This document shows, one piece after another, positions 34,007-42,959 of a DNA stretch of 64,000 nucleotides. The notes beneath the pieces are model-generated. The model was given only the letters and a program-made list of their open reading frames with translations, was not told the DNA's origin and made no database searches. Location: contig NZ_BONQ01000004.1 in assembly GCF_016862795.1 (NCBI RefSeq), positions 1 to 64,000 of the forward strand, in the 5' to 3' direction. How positions within the stretch are numbered: the stretch's first letter is position 1; each line of letters opens with the position of its first letter. The translations under genes were made by a program, and so were the position numbers. Source of the DNA: Dactylosporangium siamense. Its GTDB lineage: Bacteria > Actinomycetota > Actinomycetes > Mycobacteriales > Micromonosporaceae.

Positions 34007-35521
34007 TCACGGCACCGGCGTGATCCGCCGTGGCATCAGCAGCAGCGCGCCGACCCCGAGGACCGCGACGCAGGCCAGCGCGATGAACACGTGGTGGGTC
34101 GCCGCGTACAGGCTGCCGCGTGCGTACTCCAGCACCGCCGGTGGTGTGCCGTCCGCCTTGAGCACGACGTCGGTCGCGTCGGCGCCGGCTGTGAACGTGT
34201 CGCGCACGTCGGGCGGCGCGGCCGCGAACCGCTGGTCGAGGGTGGTGTTGGCGATCGCGCCGAACACCGCACCACCGATCGCGCTGCCGATCGACCGGAA
34301 GAACATGTTGGTGCCGGTGACCACGCCGCGGCGGTCCCAGCCGACCACCGACTGCACGGCGACGATGTTGGGACTCGACACCAGCCCGAGGCCGATCCCG
34401 ACGACGAAACAGGCGACCGCGAGGAACGGGATGCCGGTGTACCGGCCGAGCACGGCGCACATGACGGTGCCGGCGACCACTGCCGCGCTGCCCACCAGGC
34501 CCGTGTCACGGAAACCGATGCGCAGGTAGACGCGGCCGGACAGGGTCGCGGCGATCGGCCAGCCCAGCGACATCGCCGCGACGACGAACCCGGCGACGAC
34601 GGCGCTCGCGCCCAGCACACCCTGCGCGAAACTCGGCACGAACGACGTGAGCCCGATCAGCAGCGCGCCGACGACGAGCGCGATGAGGTTGCCGGCGACG
34701 AGCACCCGGTGCCGGAACACCCACAGCGGCAGGATCGGCTCCTCGGCCCGGCGCTCCACGAACCAGAACGCGACCATCAGCACCGTGCCGGCCGCGAAGA
34801 TCGCCACGCTCGGCGCCGAAGCCCACGCCCAGCTGGTGCCGCCCTCGAGGGTGCCGAGGATGAGCAGGCTGCAACCGGTGACGAGCAGCGCCGCACCCAG
34901 ATAGTCGATGCGGTGCTGGCGCCGCTCGATCTTCTCCTTCAGGTTCCGGGCGAGCATCCACGCGGCGAGCGCGCACAGCGGAAGGTTGACGAAGAAGATC
35001 CACCGCCACGACAGGTAGTCGGCGAACACCCCGCCGAGGGTCGGCCCGATCACCGACGACACGCCCCACACGCCGGCGACGTACCCCTGCACCCTGGCCC
35101 GCTCCTCGACCGTGTACAGGTCACCGATGATCGTGATGTTCATCGGCTGGATCGCGCCCGCGCCGATGCCCTGCACGGCCCGGAACACGATGAGCGACAG
35201 CATGCTCCACGCGAACCCGCACAGCACCGACCCGGCCAGGAACACGGCGATCCCGGCGAACATCACCGGGCGGCGGCCGAGGACGTCGGCGAGCTTGCCG
35301 TACAGCGGCGTCGTCACCGCCTGGGTCAGCAGGTACACCGAGAACAGCCACGGAAACTGCGAGAACCCGCCGAGGTCACGGACCACCGACGGCACCGCGG
35401 TCGCGATGATCGTGCTGTCGAGCGCGACGAGCGCGGTGGTCAGCATCACCGAGGCGAGGACCGGCCCCCGCTCGGACCGCAGCCCGACCGCTTTCCGGGG
35501 CGTGAAAGTGGCGTTACCCAT
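34007..35521 (-). CDS. MFS transporter, DHA2 (14-TM) drug exporter family
   Basis: This is a 504-aa proton-driven exporter. Motif C-like ALDSTIIATAVPSVVRDLGG near residue 35, motif A GKLADVLGRRPVMFAGIAVF near residue 75 and GVWGVSSVIGPTLGGVFADYLSWRWIFFVNLP near residue 150 are hallmark DHA2/EmrB-QacA sequences. About fourteen hydrophobic segments fit the length. An insertion (TTLDQRFAAAPPDVRDTFTAGADATDVVLKADGTPPAVLEYARGSL) before the last helix is typical of actinobacterial members. Drugs or a secreted metabolite are the likely substrate. No regulator gene is adjacent. Confidence 0.93.
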   Translation of the reverse strand: MGNATFTPRKAVGLRSERGPVLASVMLTTALVALDSTIIATAVPSVVRDLGGFSQFPWLFSVYLLTQAVTTPLYGKLADVLGRRPVMFAGIAVFLAGSVLCGFAWSMLSLIVFRAVQGIGAGAIQPMNITIIGDLYTVEERARVQGYVAGVWGVSSVIGPTLGGVFADYLSWRWIFFVNLPLCALAAWMLARNLKEKIERRQHRIDYLGAALLVTGCSLLILGTLEGGTSWAWASAPSVAIFAAGTVLMVAFWFVERRAEEPILPLWVFRHRVLVAGNLIALVVGALLIGLTSFVPSFAQGVLGASAVVAGFVVAAMSLGWPIAATLSGRVYLRIGFRDTGLVGSAAVVAGTVMCAVLGRYTGIPFLAVACFVVGIGLGLVSSPNIVAVQSVVGWDRRGVVTGTNMFFRSIGSAIGGAVFGAIANTTLDQRFAAAPPDVRDTFTAGADATDVVLKADGTPPAVLEYARGSLYAATHHVFIALACVAVLGVGALLLMPRRITPVP

Positions 35522-35534
35522 GCGGACACCTTAC

Positions 35535-35569
35535 GACCGGCGGCCCTTGGGGGGACCGCCGGTCTTTTT
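35535..35569 (+). terminator. Intrinsic-type terminator between 35.52 and 35.58 kb
   Basis: A perfect 9-bp stem GACCGGCGG (35535-35543) / CCGCCGGTC (35556-35564) is followed on the plus strand by TTTTT and soon TCTTT. It is a canonical rho-independent structure pointing rightward. The flanking genes both run leftward, so it either blocks antisense transcription or, as a bare hairpin, ends the leftward DUF-like gene. Confidence 0.6.
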
Positions 35570-35579
35570 CGTCTTTGGT

Positions 35580-36269
35580 CTACTTTGTGTCAGCGATCCG
35601 GGTGCGGTTGACGACGCGCAGCCCGGCGACCACCATCACGGCGAGCATGGGCAGGGTGCCGACGGCCGGGAGGATCGGCGTGTCGTACGGCATGAACAGC
35701 AACCCCGCATACCCGAGCACGATCGCGCCCAGCGACCACCAGCCGATGACACCGGCGCGGGCCAGCCCGGCGAACGTCAGCAGCAGCGCGACCGACACCA
35801 GCGGGCCGGGGCTGAACGCCAGCTGCTGCGCGGGGTGCGCGAGCACCTTGTCCGACAGCGCCACCGCCTGCTCGACCGGCAGGTTCCGGCCGATCTCCAT
35901 GTGGAACCAGTCCGACAGCAGCGCCCCCGACATCTCGATCAGGCACAGCGCGCCGAGCAGCGCACCGACCAGCGTGACGACGCTGCCGCGGCGGCCCCGC
36001 ACGAGCAGCGGCAGCGCCAGCAGCCCGACCCCCATCAGCAGGTTGCCGTAGTGCAGCAGCAGCGCCGACAGCTGCGTCTGGAACGGATCTTCGGCCAGGG
36101 ACTGCAAATATGCGGCCTTGTCGTCGCCGGTGCTCGGCGGTGACGTGGCCAGCCCGGCGAAGAAGAGGGCGGCGCCCGCGATCAGCGAGACACCGGCGGC
36201 GTATGGAAGGACCCGGTTTGACTTGTTCATAAGGTTTGTCGTGCTTGTGGTGCTTGTCAGGCTTGTCAT
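35580..36269 (-). CDS. Hypothetical six- to seven-TM membrane protein
   Basis: This is a 229-aa membrane protein I cannot assign to a named family. A Thr/Ser-rich N-terminus (MTSLTSTTSTTNLMNKSNR) precedes the helices AGVSLIAGAALFFAGLA, LLMGVGLLALPLLV, VVTLVGALLGALCLIEMSGALL, LVSVALLLTFAGLARAGV, WWSLGAIVLGYAGLLFM and LPMLAVMVVAGLRVV. The start may be ATG 36269 or 36230; neither has a good Shine-Dalgarno. The region around both starts is rich in GCTTGT repeats. It is divergent from the histidine kinase across about 145 nt, and the kinase may regulate it. Confidence 0.6.
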   Translation of the reverse strand: MTSLTSTTSTTNLMNKSNRVLPYAAGVSLIAGAALFFAGLATSPPSTGDDKAAYLQSLAEDPFQTQLSALLLHYGNLLMGVGLLALPLLVRGRRGSVVTLVGALLGALCLIEMSGALLSDWFHMEIGRNLPVEQAVALSDKVLAHPAQQLAFSPGPLVSVALLLTFAGLARAGVIGWWSLGAIVLGYAGLLFMPYDTPILPAVGTLPMLAVMVVAGLRVVNRTRIADTK

Positions 36270-36413
36270 GGCCAGAAATCTATGGCCGGACCCCCTGCCG
36301 GGTCTGCTGCCCGGCGTCTCGACCCGCGTCCGCCGCCCGACGGACCCGGCACCGTCACGCTGTCCGCCGCACGGCCGACCCGGCCCACTGACCTGCGACA
36401 ATAGGATCACCCC

Positions 36414-37583
36414 ATGCACCGCACGCTCGTGCCCCTGGCCACCGCCGGTCTCCTGGCGGTCATCGGCGTCGCCGAGATCCTCCTCGACAGCGCGTTCTCC
36501 GCCGCCCCGGCCGTCCCGGCGCTCGCGCTCGCCGCCGTCGTGGCCGGCGCCGCCCTCGCCGGCAGGTTCCCGATCACCGGCGCCGCCGTCGTCGCGCTCG
36601 CCTTCCCCATCGCCGTCGCCGGCGGCCTCAACGGCCCGACCGGCGCCGCCGTCTTCGGCTTCTTCCTGGCCCCGGGCTGGGCCGGCTACCGGCGGGCCGC
36701 GTCCTGGCCGGCGCCCCTCGCGGCGCAGCTCATGGCCAGCCTCGGCACCTGGCTCGCCGCCCGGGCCGCCGGCTCGACCGTGACCGGCGTCGCCGCCATG
36801 GCCTGGGAGAACCTGTTCTTCGGCCTGCTGTGCTGGGGCGCCTGGGGCGTCGGCCTGCTCGCCCGGCGGCTGCGCGACCGCGCGGAGCTCCTCGCCCGGC
36901 TCACCACCGCCCTGGACGCCGAACGCGACGCCCGCGAACACGCCGTCGTCGCCGAGGAACGCCAGCGCATCGCCCGCGACATGCACGACGCCGTCGCGCA
37001 CTCGATCAGCGTCATGGTCCTGCAGCTCGGCGCGGTCCGCGCGACCCTGCCACCCGGCACGCCACAGGCCGAGATGCTCGAAGGCGTCGAACGGCTCGGC
37101 CGCGAGTCCGTGCGCGAGCTGCACACCCTGGTCGGCATCCTGCGCGACACTCCCGCCGCGACCACCGCGCCCCAGCCGTCCCTCGCCCGCGCCGAGGACC
37201 TGGTCGCCGAGGTCCGCGCCGCCGGCCTGCCGGTCGAGCTCACCGTCGACGGCGACCTGACCGGCCTCCCCCGCGCCCAGGACATCTCCGCCTACCGGGT
37301 CCTGCAGGAGGCCCTGACCAACGTCCTGCGCCACGCCGGCACCGCCGCGACCAGCGTGCACCTGCAGCGGACCGCGGACAGCGTCACCCTCACGGTCGAC
37401 AACGCCACCGGCTCCACCGCGCCGGTCGACAGCGGCGGGCACGGGCTCATCGGGATGCGCGAACGGGTCGCCGTGTTCTCCGGCACCCTCGATGCCGGCA
37501 CGCGCCCCGGCGGCTACACCGTGCGTGCCGTCTTTCCCCTCGGTACCACCACCGCACCGGCCATCCTGACGGCCCGCGCATGA
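36414..37583 (+). CDS. Two-component sensor histidine kinase (HisKA_3, NarL-type partner)
   Basis: This is a 389-aa membrane sensor. Five to six TM helices fill residues 1-150 with hardly any extracellular loop, so it probably senses membrane state or small hydrophobic molecules. A coiled coil (LTTALDAERDAREHAVVAEE) leads to the HisKA_3 phosphoacceptor QRIARDMHDAVAHSISVM. The HATPase_c domain follows (LQEALTNVLRHAG N-box, then GHGLIGMRERV). The G1 box is weak, VDNATGSTAPVDSG, as often in this class. The stop overlaps the response regulator ATG (ATGA). First gene of a two-gene operon. Confidence 0.92.
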   Translation: MHRTLVPLATAGLLAVIGVAEILLDSAFSAAPAVPALALAAVVAGAALAGRFPITGAAVVALAFPIAVAGGLNGPTGAAVFGFFLAPGWAGYRRAASWPAPLAAQLMASLGTWLAARAAGSTVTGVAAMAWENLFFGLLCWGAWGVGLLARRLRDRAELLARLTTALDAERDAREHAVVAEERQRIARDMHDAVAHSISVMVLQLGAVRATLPPGTPQAEMLEGVERLGRESVRELHTLVGILRDTPAATTAPQPSLARAEDLVAEVRAAGLPVELTVDGDLTGLPRAQDISAYRVLQEALTNVLRHAGTAATSVHLQRTADSVTLTVDNATGSTAPVDSGGHGLIGMRERVAVFSGTLDAGTRPGGYTVRAVFPLGTTTAPAILTARA

Positions 37584-38242
37584 TCCGGGTCGTGGTCGTC
37601 GACGACGAGGCGATGATCCGGGCCGGCCTGCGCATGCTGCTGGACCACCAGCCCGACATCGAGGTCGTCGGCGAGGCCGCGGACGGCGTCCGGGCCCTCG
37701 ACGAGGTCCGCCGCACCACCCCCGACGTGGTCCTGCTGGACGTCCGCATGCCGCACGGCGACGGCATCGAGGCGGCCCGGCACATCCTCGCCCTCGGCAC
37801 CGCCCGGGTCATCATCCTGACCACCTTCGACGAGGACGAGGCGGTCCGGCGGGCGCTGCGCCTGGGCGTGAGCGGGTTCCTGCTCAAGGTCGCGCCGCCG
37901 GAGCAGCTGGTCCACGCGGTGCGTACCGTCGCCGCCGGCCAGGCACTGCTCGACCCGGCGGTGACCCTGCGCGTCATCGAGTCCTACGCCGCCGCCCCCA
38001 CCGCCGACCCACGGGCCGCCGCCCAGCTCGCCACCCTCACCGACCGCGAGGTCGACGTGCTGCGACTCGTCGCCCGGGGCCGGTCCAACGCCGAGATCGC
38101 CGCGGCCCTGTTCCTCGGCGAGGCGACGGTCAAGACGTACATCTCCCGCATGCTGACGAAACTCGACCTGCGCGACCGCGTCCAGGCGGCCGCGTTCGCC
38201 TACGAGAGCGGCCTGATCCGCCCCGGCACCGCGTCCCCCTGA
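37580..38242 (+). CDS. NarL/FixJ-family response regulator
   Basis: This is a 220-aa regulator paired with the upstream kinase. The receiver domain has DDE near the N-terminus (IRVVVVDDEAMIRAGL), phospho-acceptor Asp in PDVVLLDVRMPHGDGIEA, the Thr switch in VIILTTFDEDEAVR and Lys in GFLLKVAPPEQL. The LuxR-type HTH is at about 150-215 (LTDREVDVLRLVARGRSNAEIAAALFLGEATVKTYISRMLTKLDLRDRVQAAAFAYESGLI). It would bind DNA as a dimer, possibly upstream of the divergent membrane gene. Translationally coupled by ATGA. Confidence 0.94.
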   Translation: MIRVVVVDDEAMIRAGLRMLLDHQPDIEVVGEAADGVRALDEVRRTTPDVVLLDVRMPHGDGIEAARHILALGTARVIILTTFDEDEAVRRALRLGVSGFLLKVAPPEQLVHAVRTVAAGQALLDPAVTLRVIESYAAAPTADPRAAAQLATLTDREVDVLRLVARGRSNAEIAAALFLGEATVKTYISRMLTKLDLRDRVQAAAFAYESGLIRPGTASP

Positions 38243-38248
38243 CCCTGC

Positions 38249-38386
38249 TCCCCCGGCCTTGCTTCCCCCCGGCCTTGCTTCCCCTTGACCCTTGCTTCCT
38301 CTTGGCCTTGTTTCCCTTGGCCCTTGCTTCCCCTTGGCCTTGCTTCCCCTTGGCCTTGCTTCCCCTTGGCCTTGTTTCTCCTTGGG
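38249..38386. repeat. Degenerate 16-bp tandem repeat between convergent response regulators
   Basis: About nine copies of CCTTGCTTCCCCTTGG, the last four nearly exact, fill the whole gap between the stop codons at 38242 and 38391. The plus strand is almost purely pyrimidine/G-poor. It begins within a few bases of the 38242 stop. No gene or clear terminator is present. Confidence 0.9.
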
Positions 38387-38390
38387 GCGG

Positions 38391-39065
38391 TCAGGGTTCG
38401 CCGCGGCGGACCACGCCCGCCTCGTAGGCGAACACCACGACCTGGACCCGGTCCCGTAGCCCGAGTTTCATCAGCAATCGCCCCACGTGCGTCTTCACCG
38501 TCGTCTCCGACAGCGACAGCGCCTCGGCGACCTCCAGGTTGGACCGGCCGCGGGCGACCTCGACGAGCACCTCCCGCTCCCGCCCGGTCAACCGCTCCAG
38601 CAGCAGGTCCGCCGGCGACGGCCCGGCCGCCGGGTCCGGCAGGTGCCCCGCGAACGCGTCGATCAGCCGCCGGGTCACCCGCGGCGCGACGACGGCGTCG
38701 CCCTCCGCGACCGACCGGATCGCGCCGACCAACTCGGCCGGCTGGACGTCCTTGAGCAGGAACCCGCTGGCGCCGGCCCGTAGCGCCGCCCACACGTACT
38801 CGTCCAGGTCGAACGTGGTCAGCACCAGAATCCGCGCCGCCGAACCCGACCCCACGATCCGCCGGGTCGCCTCGATGCCGTCGGCGACAGGCATCCGCAC
38901 GTCCATGAGCACCACGTCCGGCTGAAGCGCCGCCGCCATCGTCACCGCCTGCGCACCGTCACCGGCCTCCCCGACCACCTCCAGGTCCGGCTGCGTCGAA
39001 AGGATCATCCGGAACCCGAGCCGCAACAGCGGTTGATCGTCCACCAGCAGCACCCTGATACTCAC
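38391..39065 (-). CDS. NarL/FixJ-family response regulator
   Basis: This is a 224-aa response regulator. Receiver: SIRVLLVDDQPLLRLGFRMIL, phospho-Asp in PDVVLMDVRMPVADGIEA, ILVLTTFDLDEYVW and Lys in GFLLKDVQPAELV. The output domain is LuxR-type (LTGREREVLVEVARGRSNLEVAEALSLSETTVKTHVGRLLMKLGLRDRVQVVVFAYEAG). GTG at 39065 overlaps the kinase stop (GTGA), so it is coupled to it. It is last in an operon of ATPase, permease, kinase and regulator, the usual arrangement of an exporter with its own two-component system. Candidate binding sites lie upstream of the operon (42893-42959). Confidence 0.93.
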   Translation of the reverse strand: MSIRVLLVDDQPLLRLGFRMILSTQPDLEVVGEAGDGAQAVTMAAALQPDVVLMDVRMPVADGIEATRRIVGSGSAARILVLTTFDLDEYVWAALRAGASGFLLKDVQPAELVGAIRSVAEGDAVVAPRVTRRLIDAFAGHLPDPAAGPSPADLLLERLTGREREVLVEVARGRSNLEVAEALSLSETTVKTHVGRLLMKLGLRDRVQVVVFAYEAGVVRRGEP

Positions 39066-40594
39066 GCCCCGCCCCCTCCCCCGTGCACCACGACCCGCAC
39101 CGACCACCCCGGACCATCGGCGCGCGGACCGGCTGCGAACCGCCCGCCGTACGCCGCGGCCCGCGCCGCCATCCCCGCCATCCCCCGCCCGTCCCCCGAC
39201 CCCACGTCGGTTCCGAGCGCACCAGACCCCGCGCCTGCCCTGGGCGCGCCCGGGCCGGTGCCCGTCCTTGACGCACCCAGCCCCGCCCCTGCCCTGGGCG
39301 CGCCCGAGCCGGTGCCGGTTCTGAGCGCACCCGCCCCGGCGCCCGTCCTTGGCGCACCCGTCCTTGACGCACCCAGCCCCGCCCCTGCCCCGGGCGCACC
39401 CGAGCCGGCGCCTGCTCTGAGCGCACCCGCCCCGGCGCCCGTCCTTGGCGCACCCGTCCTTGACGCACCCAGCCCCGCGCCTGCCCCGGGCGCACCCGAG
39501 CCGGTGCCGGTTCTGGGTGCGCCCGAGCCGGCTCCGGGCGGGCCCGGCCCGTCGTCGGTGACCTCGAGTTCGACCCGCCCGCCCGTATACCGCAACCGCA
39601 CCACCGACCGGCTCGCCGCCCCGGCGTGCTTGAGCACGTTGGTGAGCGCTTCCTGGACGATGCGGTACACCGCCAGCTCCGCCCCGGCGCCGAGCTCACC
39701 GGGCACCCCGTCCACGGTGACCTCGACCCGCAGCCCGGCCGCCCGCACCCCGGCGACCAGGGCGTCGAGGTCGGCCAGCCCCGGCTGCGGTCCGGGCCGC
39801 TGACCCGCGCCGGTGCCGGCGTCCGCGTCGCTGTGCAGGAGACCAAGGACCCGGCGCATCTCGCCGAGCGCCTGCCGCCCGGTGCCCGACACGTGCCGCA
39901 TCGCGGCCACTGCCTCGTCCGGCGACGACCCGGCTGTCAGCGTCGCCGCGTCGGCAAGGGTGACCATCACCGACAGGTGGTGCGCGACGATGTCATGCAT
40001 GTCGCGGGCGATCCTGGCCCGCTCGGCCGCCACCGCGATCTCGGCCCGCTGGTCACGGTCGCGCTCGAGGCGCCGGGCCCGGTCCTCCAACCCGGCCAGA
40101 TACGCCCTCCGCGTCCGCATCACCAGCCCGAGCAGCACCGCAGCCGCCAACCCGAACGTCACGAACCCCGCCGCCGTCCACAACGGACCGGCCGCCCGCG
40201 ACGCCGTGAGCGACGCGGCGAGCGCAAGCGCCTCCACCACGACGACGATCGGAACGAGATGCGGCAGCGGTGCGTGCCGGGCGACCGTGTACACCGCGAT
40301 GGCGATGACCGCCTCCGGATACAGCCCCTCGACCCGGATCCCCACCGACACGAGCGTCACCAGCGACAGCCCGAACACGCCCCAGCACACCGCGACGGGC
40401 GCGGCCCGCCGCCACGCCAGCAGCAGGTGGACCGCCACGTAGCACCCGACGCCGACGGCGTGCGCCCCCTCCAGGGCCCGGTCCGCGTTGACCACCCCGA
40501 CCGCGGCGGCGAGCACACCGTCCAACCATCGCGGATGCCGCATCGCGAACGCCCGCACCGCCCCGAACCACCGCGCCCCGGCCGACCCGCTCAT
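39062..40594 (-). CDS. DesK-type sensor histidine kinase with expanded ATP-lid region
   Basis: This is a sensor kinase of about 510 aa. The N-terminal half has a set of membrane helices (VGVGCYVAVHLLLAWRR, WGVFGLSLVTLVSVGI, LVPIVVVVEALALAASL, FVTFGLAAAVLLGLVM) and a coiled coil (LEDRARRLERDRDQRAEIAVAAE). The phosphoacceptor is RARIARDMHDIVAHHLSVM and the N-box VQEALTNVLKHAG. Between the G1 box TDDGPGPPG and GMAGMAARAAAYGGRF lies a Gly/Ala/Ser/Thr/Pro insertion of about 118 residues made of 32-residue repeats; normal members have about 10 residues there. The ATG at 40594 is my choice, but the frame stays open upstream through another repeat tract. Coupled to the response regulator by GTGA. Confidence 0.85.
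   Translation of the reverse strand: MSGSAGARWFGAVRAFAMRHPRWLDGVLAAAVGVVNADRALEGAHAVGVGCYVAVHLLLAWRRAAPVAVCWGVFGLSLVTLVSVGIRVEGLYPEAVIAIAVYTVARHAPLPHLVPIVVVVEALALAASLTASRAAGPLWTAAGFVTFGLAAAVLLGLVMRTRRAYLAGLEDRARRLERDRDQRAEIAVAAERARIARDMHDIVAHHLSVMVTLADAATLTAGSSPDEAVAAMRHVSGTGRQALGEMRRVLGLLHSDADAGTGAGQRPGPQPGLADLDALVAGVRAAGLRVEVTVDGVPGELGAGAELAVYRIVQEALTNVLKHAGAASRSVVRLRYTGGRVELEVTDDGPGPPGAGSGAPRTGTGSGAPGAGAGLGASRTGAPRTGAGAGALRAGAGSGAPGAGAGLGASRTGAPRTGAGAGALRTGTGSGAPRAGAGLGASRTGTGPGAPRAGAGSGALGTDVGSGDGRGMAGMAARAAAYGGRFAAGPRADGPGWSVRVVVHGGGGGA
39195..39545 (-). repeat. 96-bp-period minisatellite inside the histidine kinase
   Basis: Near-exact units of 96 bp (32 codons, e.g. GAPRTGAGAGALRAGAGSG) repeat with partial copies on both sides. 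Shorter GCGCCCGTCCTTG-like sub-repeats are nested in them. All copies stay in the kinase frame. The tract lies between the G1 and G2 boxes of the ATPase domain. Confidence 0.92.
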
Positions 40595-41184
40595 GCCGCC
40601 GTCACCACCGCCGCCACCCGCCCTGCCGGACCGCCCCACCCCACCATCAACAGCACCGACAACGCCCCCGCCGTCCGCGACGTTGGCGACGTTGGCGACG
40701 TTGGCGACGTTGGCGACAGGATCTCCGCCCCCAAGACCCCCGCCCGAGATGTCCCCGCCCCTGATGCCCCCACGCGCGATGCCCCCGCTAGCGATACCCC
40801 CGCTAGCGATGCCCCCGCCCGCAACGTCTGTGGCGGTCCCGCCGTCCGGACCTTCGGCAAGGCTGCCGGCGGGAGCCACGACCGCCGACCCCCCGACCGG
40901 AACCTCGACGGCCGGGACGTCGCCCGCTTCCGCGGCGAATCTGCCCAATGAGACACCAGCGTTGGAGCCGCCGAGCGAAACGTCGTCAGGCGCGGGGACG
41001 GTGAAGCCGCCGGGCGAAACGTCAGACGCGGGAACAGCGGACCCACCGAGCGAAACGTCGTCAGGCGCGGGGACGGTGAAGCCGCCGGGCGAAGCGTCAG
41101 GCGCGGGAACAGTGGAGCCGCCGAGCGAGGCGTCGTCGGGTGTGGGGGCATGGTGGTCGGCGGCGGGGGTCACGGGGAGCAACG
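40595..41184 (-). other. Repeat-filled gap upstream of the kinase, possibly an N-terminal extension
   Basis: Between the kinase ATG and the permease stop lie three stacked minisatellites: a 9-bp array at 40681-40716 (NVA codons), a 15-bp array at about 40740-40830 and a 75-bp array at about 40975-41140. All are in frame with the kinase, with no stop, from a possible GTG at 41173. Another frame (41151-40591, 186 codons) is also open and ends by ATGA overlap with the kinase start. I cannot tell which, if either, is translated. Confidence 0.5.
40975..41140 (-). repeat. 75-bp tandem repeat
   Basis: Units beginning CGTCGTCAGGCGCGGGGACG at 40981 and 41056 are 75 bp apart and nearly identical, with a partial copy beyond. 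In the kinase frame they read as 25-residue units (VSLGGSAVPASDVSPGGF...). The period is a multiple of three. Confidence 0.9.
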
Positions 41185-41963
41185 CTATGCGTCTCGGCGG
41201 CGCAGGACGAGGGTGCCGGCCAGCAGGAGCAGCGCCACCCAGCCGGTGAGCACGGCTGCGGAGGCGGCCGGGGAGAAGGTGTGGAACGGGTTGCCGGTGC
41301 CGTTGACGCTGTACATGGCCTGGGCGGCCACCGTCGGCACGAAGCGCATGATGTCGTCGGCGCGGTCGGCGGGCAGGGCGGCGCCGAGCAGGGCGGGGCC
41401 GACGAACATCGCGGCCACCAGGGTGGTGATCGCGCCCGCGGAGTGGCGCAGGAGGGTGCCGACGCCGAGGCCGAGCAGGCCGGTGAGGACGAGTCCGGTG
41501 GCGGCGCCGGCGATGGCGCGGGGGACCTGCGGGTCGCCGAGGGAGGCGCCGTCCGGGCCGAGGAACGCCTGGCAGAGCAGGAACGAGCCGAGGCAGACGG
41601 CGGTCATCAGCGGCACGGTGACGGCGAGCTGGGCGACGGCCTTGGCCGCGACGACCGGCCAGCGGCGGGGCACGGCGGTGAGCGTGGAGCGGATCGAGCC
41701 GGTGCCGTATTCGCCGGTCATCTGCAGGACGCCGAAGACACCGACGACCAGGACGACGAAGTCGACGGGGAGGAACCCGGCGCCGATGGCCTCGGGGACG
41801 CCGGGTGGTGTGGCGCCGCCGAGGACGGAACGGTGCACGCCGTAGCCGACGGCGCCGGCGAGGCCGACGGTGACGACGGCGAGGGTGCCGAGCGTGAACC
41901 AGGTCGAGCGCAGGGACAGCAGCTTGGTCCACTCGGCGTGCAGGACCCTTGGGAACGTGAGTC

Positions 41964-41967
<4 letters not shown>
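41185..41967 (-). CDS. ABC-2 type transporter permease
   Basis: This is a 260-aa membrane subunit of an ABC exporter. The N-terminus LTFPRVLHAEWTKLLSLRSTWFTL is typical of actinobacterial ABC-2 permeases, followed by six hydrophobic segments (LGTLAVVTVGLAGAVGYGV, FVVLVVGVFGVLQMTGEYGTGSIRSTL, VAQLAVTVPLMTAVCLGSFLL, GLVLTGLLGLGVGTLL, ITTLVAAMFVGPALLGAAL and ASAAVLTGWVALLLLAGTLVL). The EYGTGSIRSTLTAVPRR motif after TM2 is conserved in this family. Its ATG overlaps the ATPase stop (ATGA). Substrate unknown; together with the downstream kinase and regulator it may be a self-regulated resistance exporter. Confidence 0.9.
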
Positions 41968-42860
<893 letters not shown>

Positions 42861-42892
42861 GCGTCCGACGCTATGACCGGCACGAATTTGCC

Positions 42893-42935
42893 ACGACCTC
42901 CTCAGGTCGCGACCCGCGGCGGTGAATGTCCTCCT
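42893..42935. promoter_or_regulatory. Candidate operator cluster upstream of the exporter operon
   Basis: GACCT-CCTC-AGGTC (42897-42910) is an inverted repeat, and a related GTCCT-CCTC-AGGT-AGGAC begins at 42928 and runs into the large palindrome. They sit 35-95 nt upstream of the ATPase start and could be sites for the cognate NarL-type regulator. Binding is inferred only. Confidence 0.4.
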
Positions 42936-42959
42936 CAGGTAGGACCCGGGTCCTACCTG
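42936..42959. terminator. 24-bp perfect palindrome over the P450 stop codon
   Basis: CAGGTAGGACCC (42936-42947) is followed immediately by its exact reverse complement (42948-42959). The P450 stop TAG (42955-42953) lies inside. It may be the P450 terminator, an operator for the exporter operon, or both. Confidence 0.6.
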
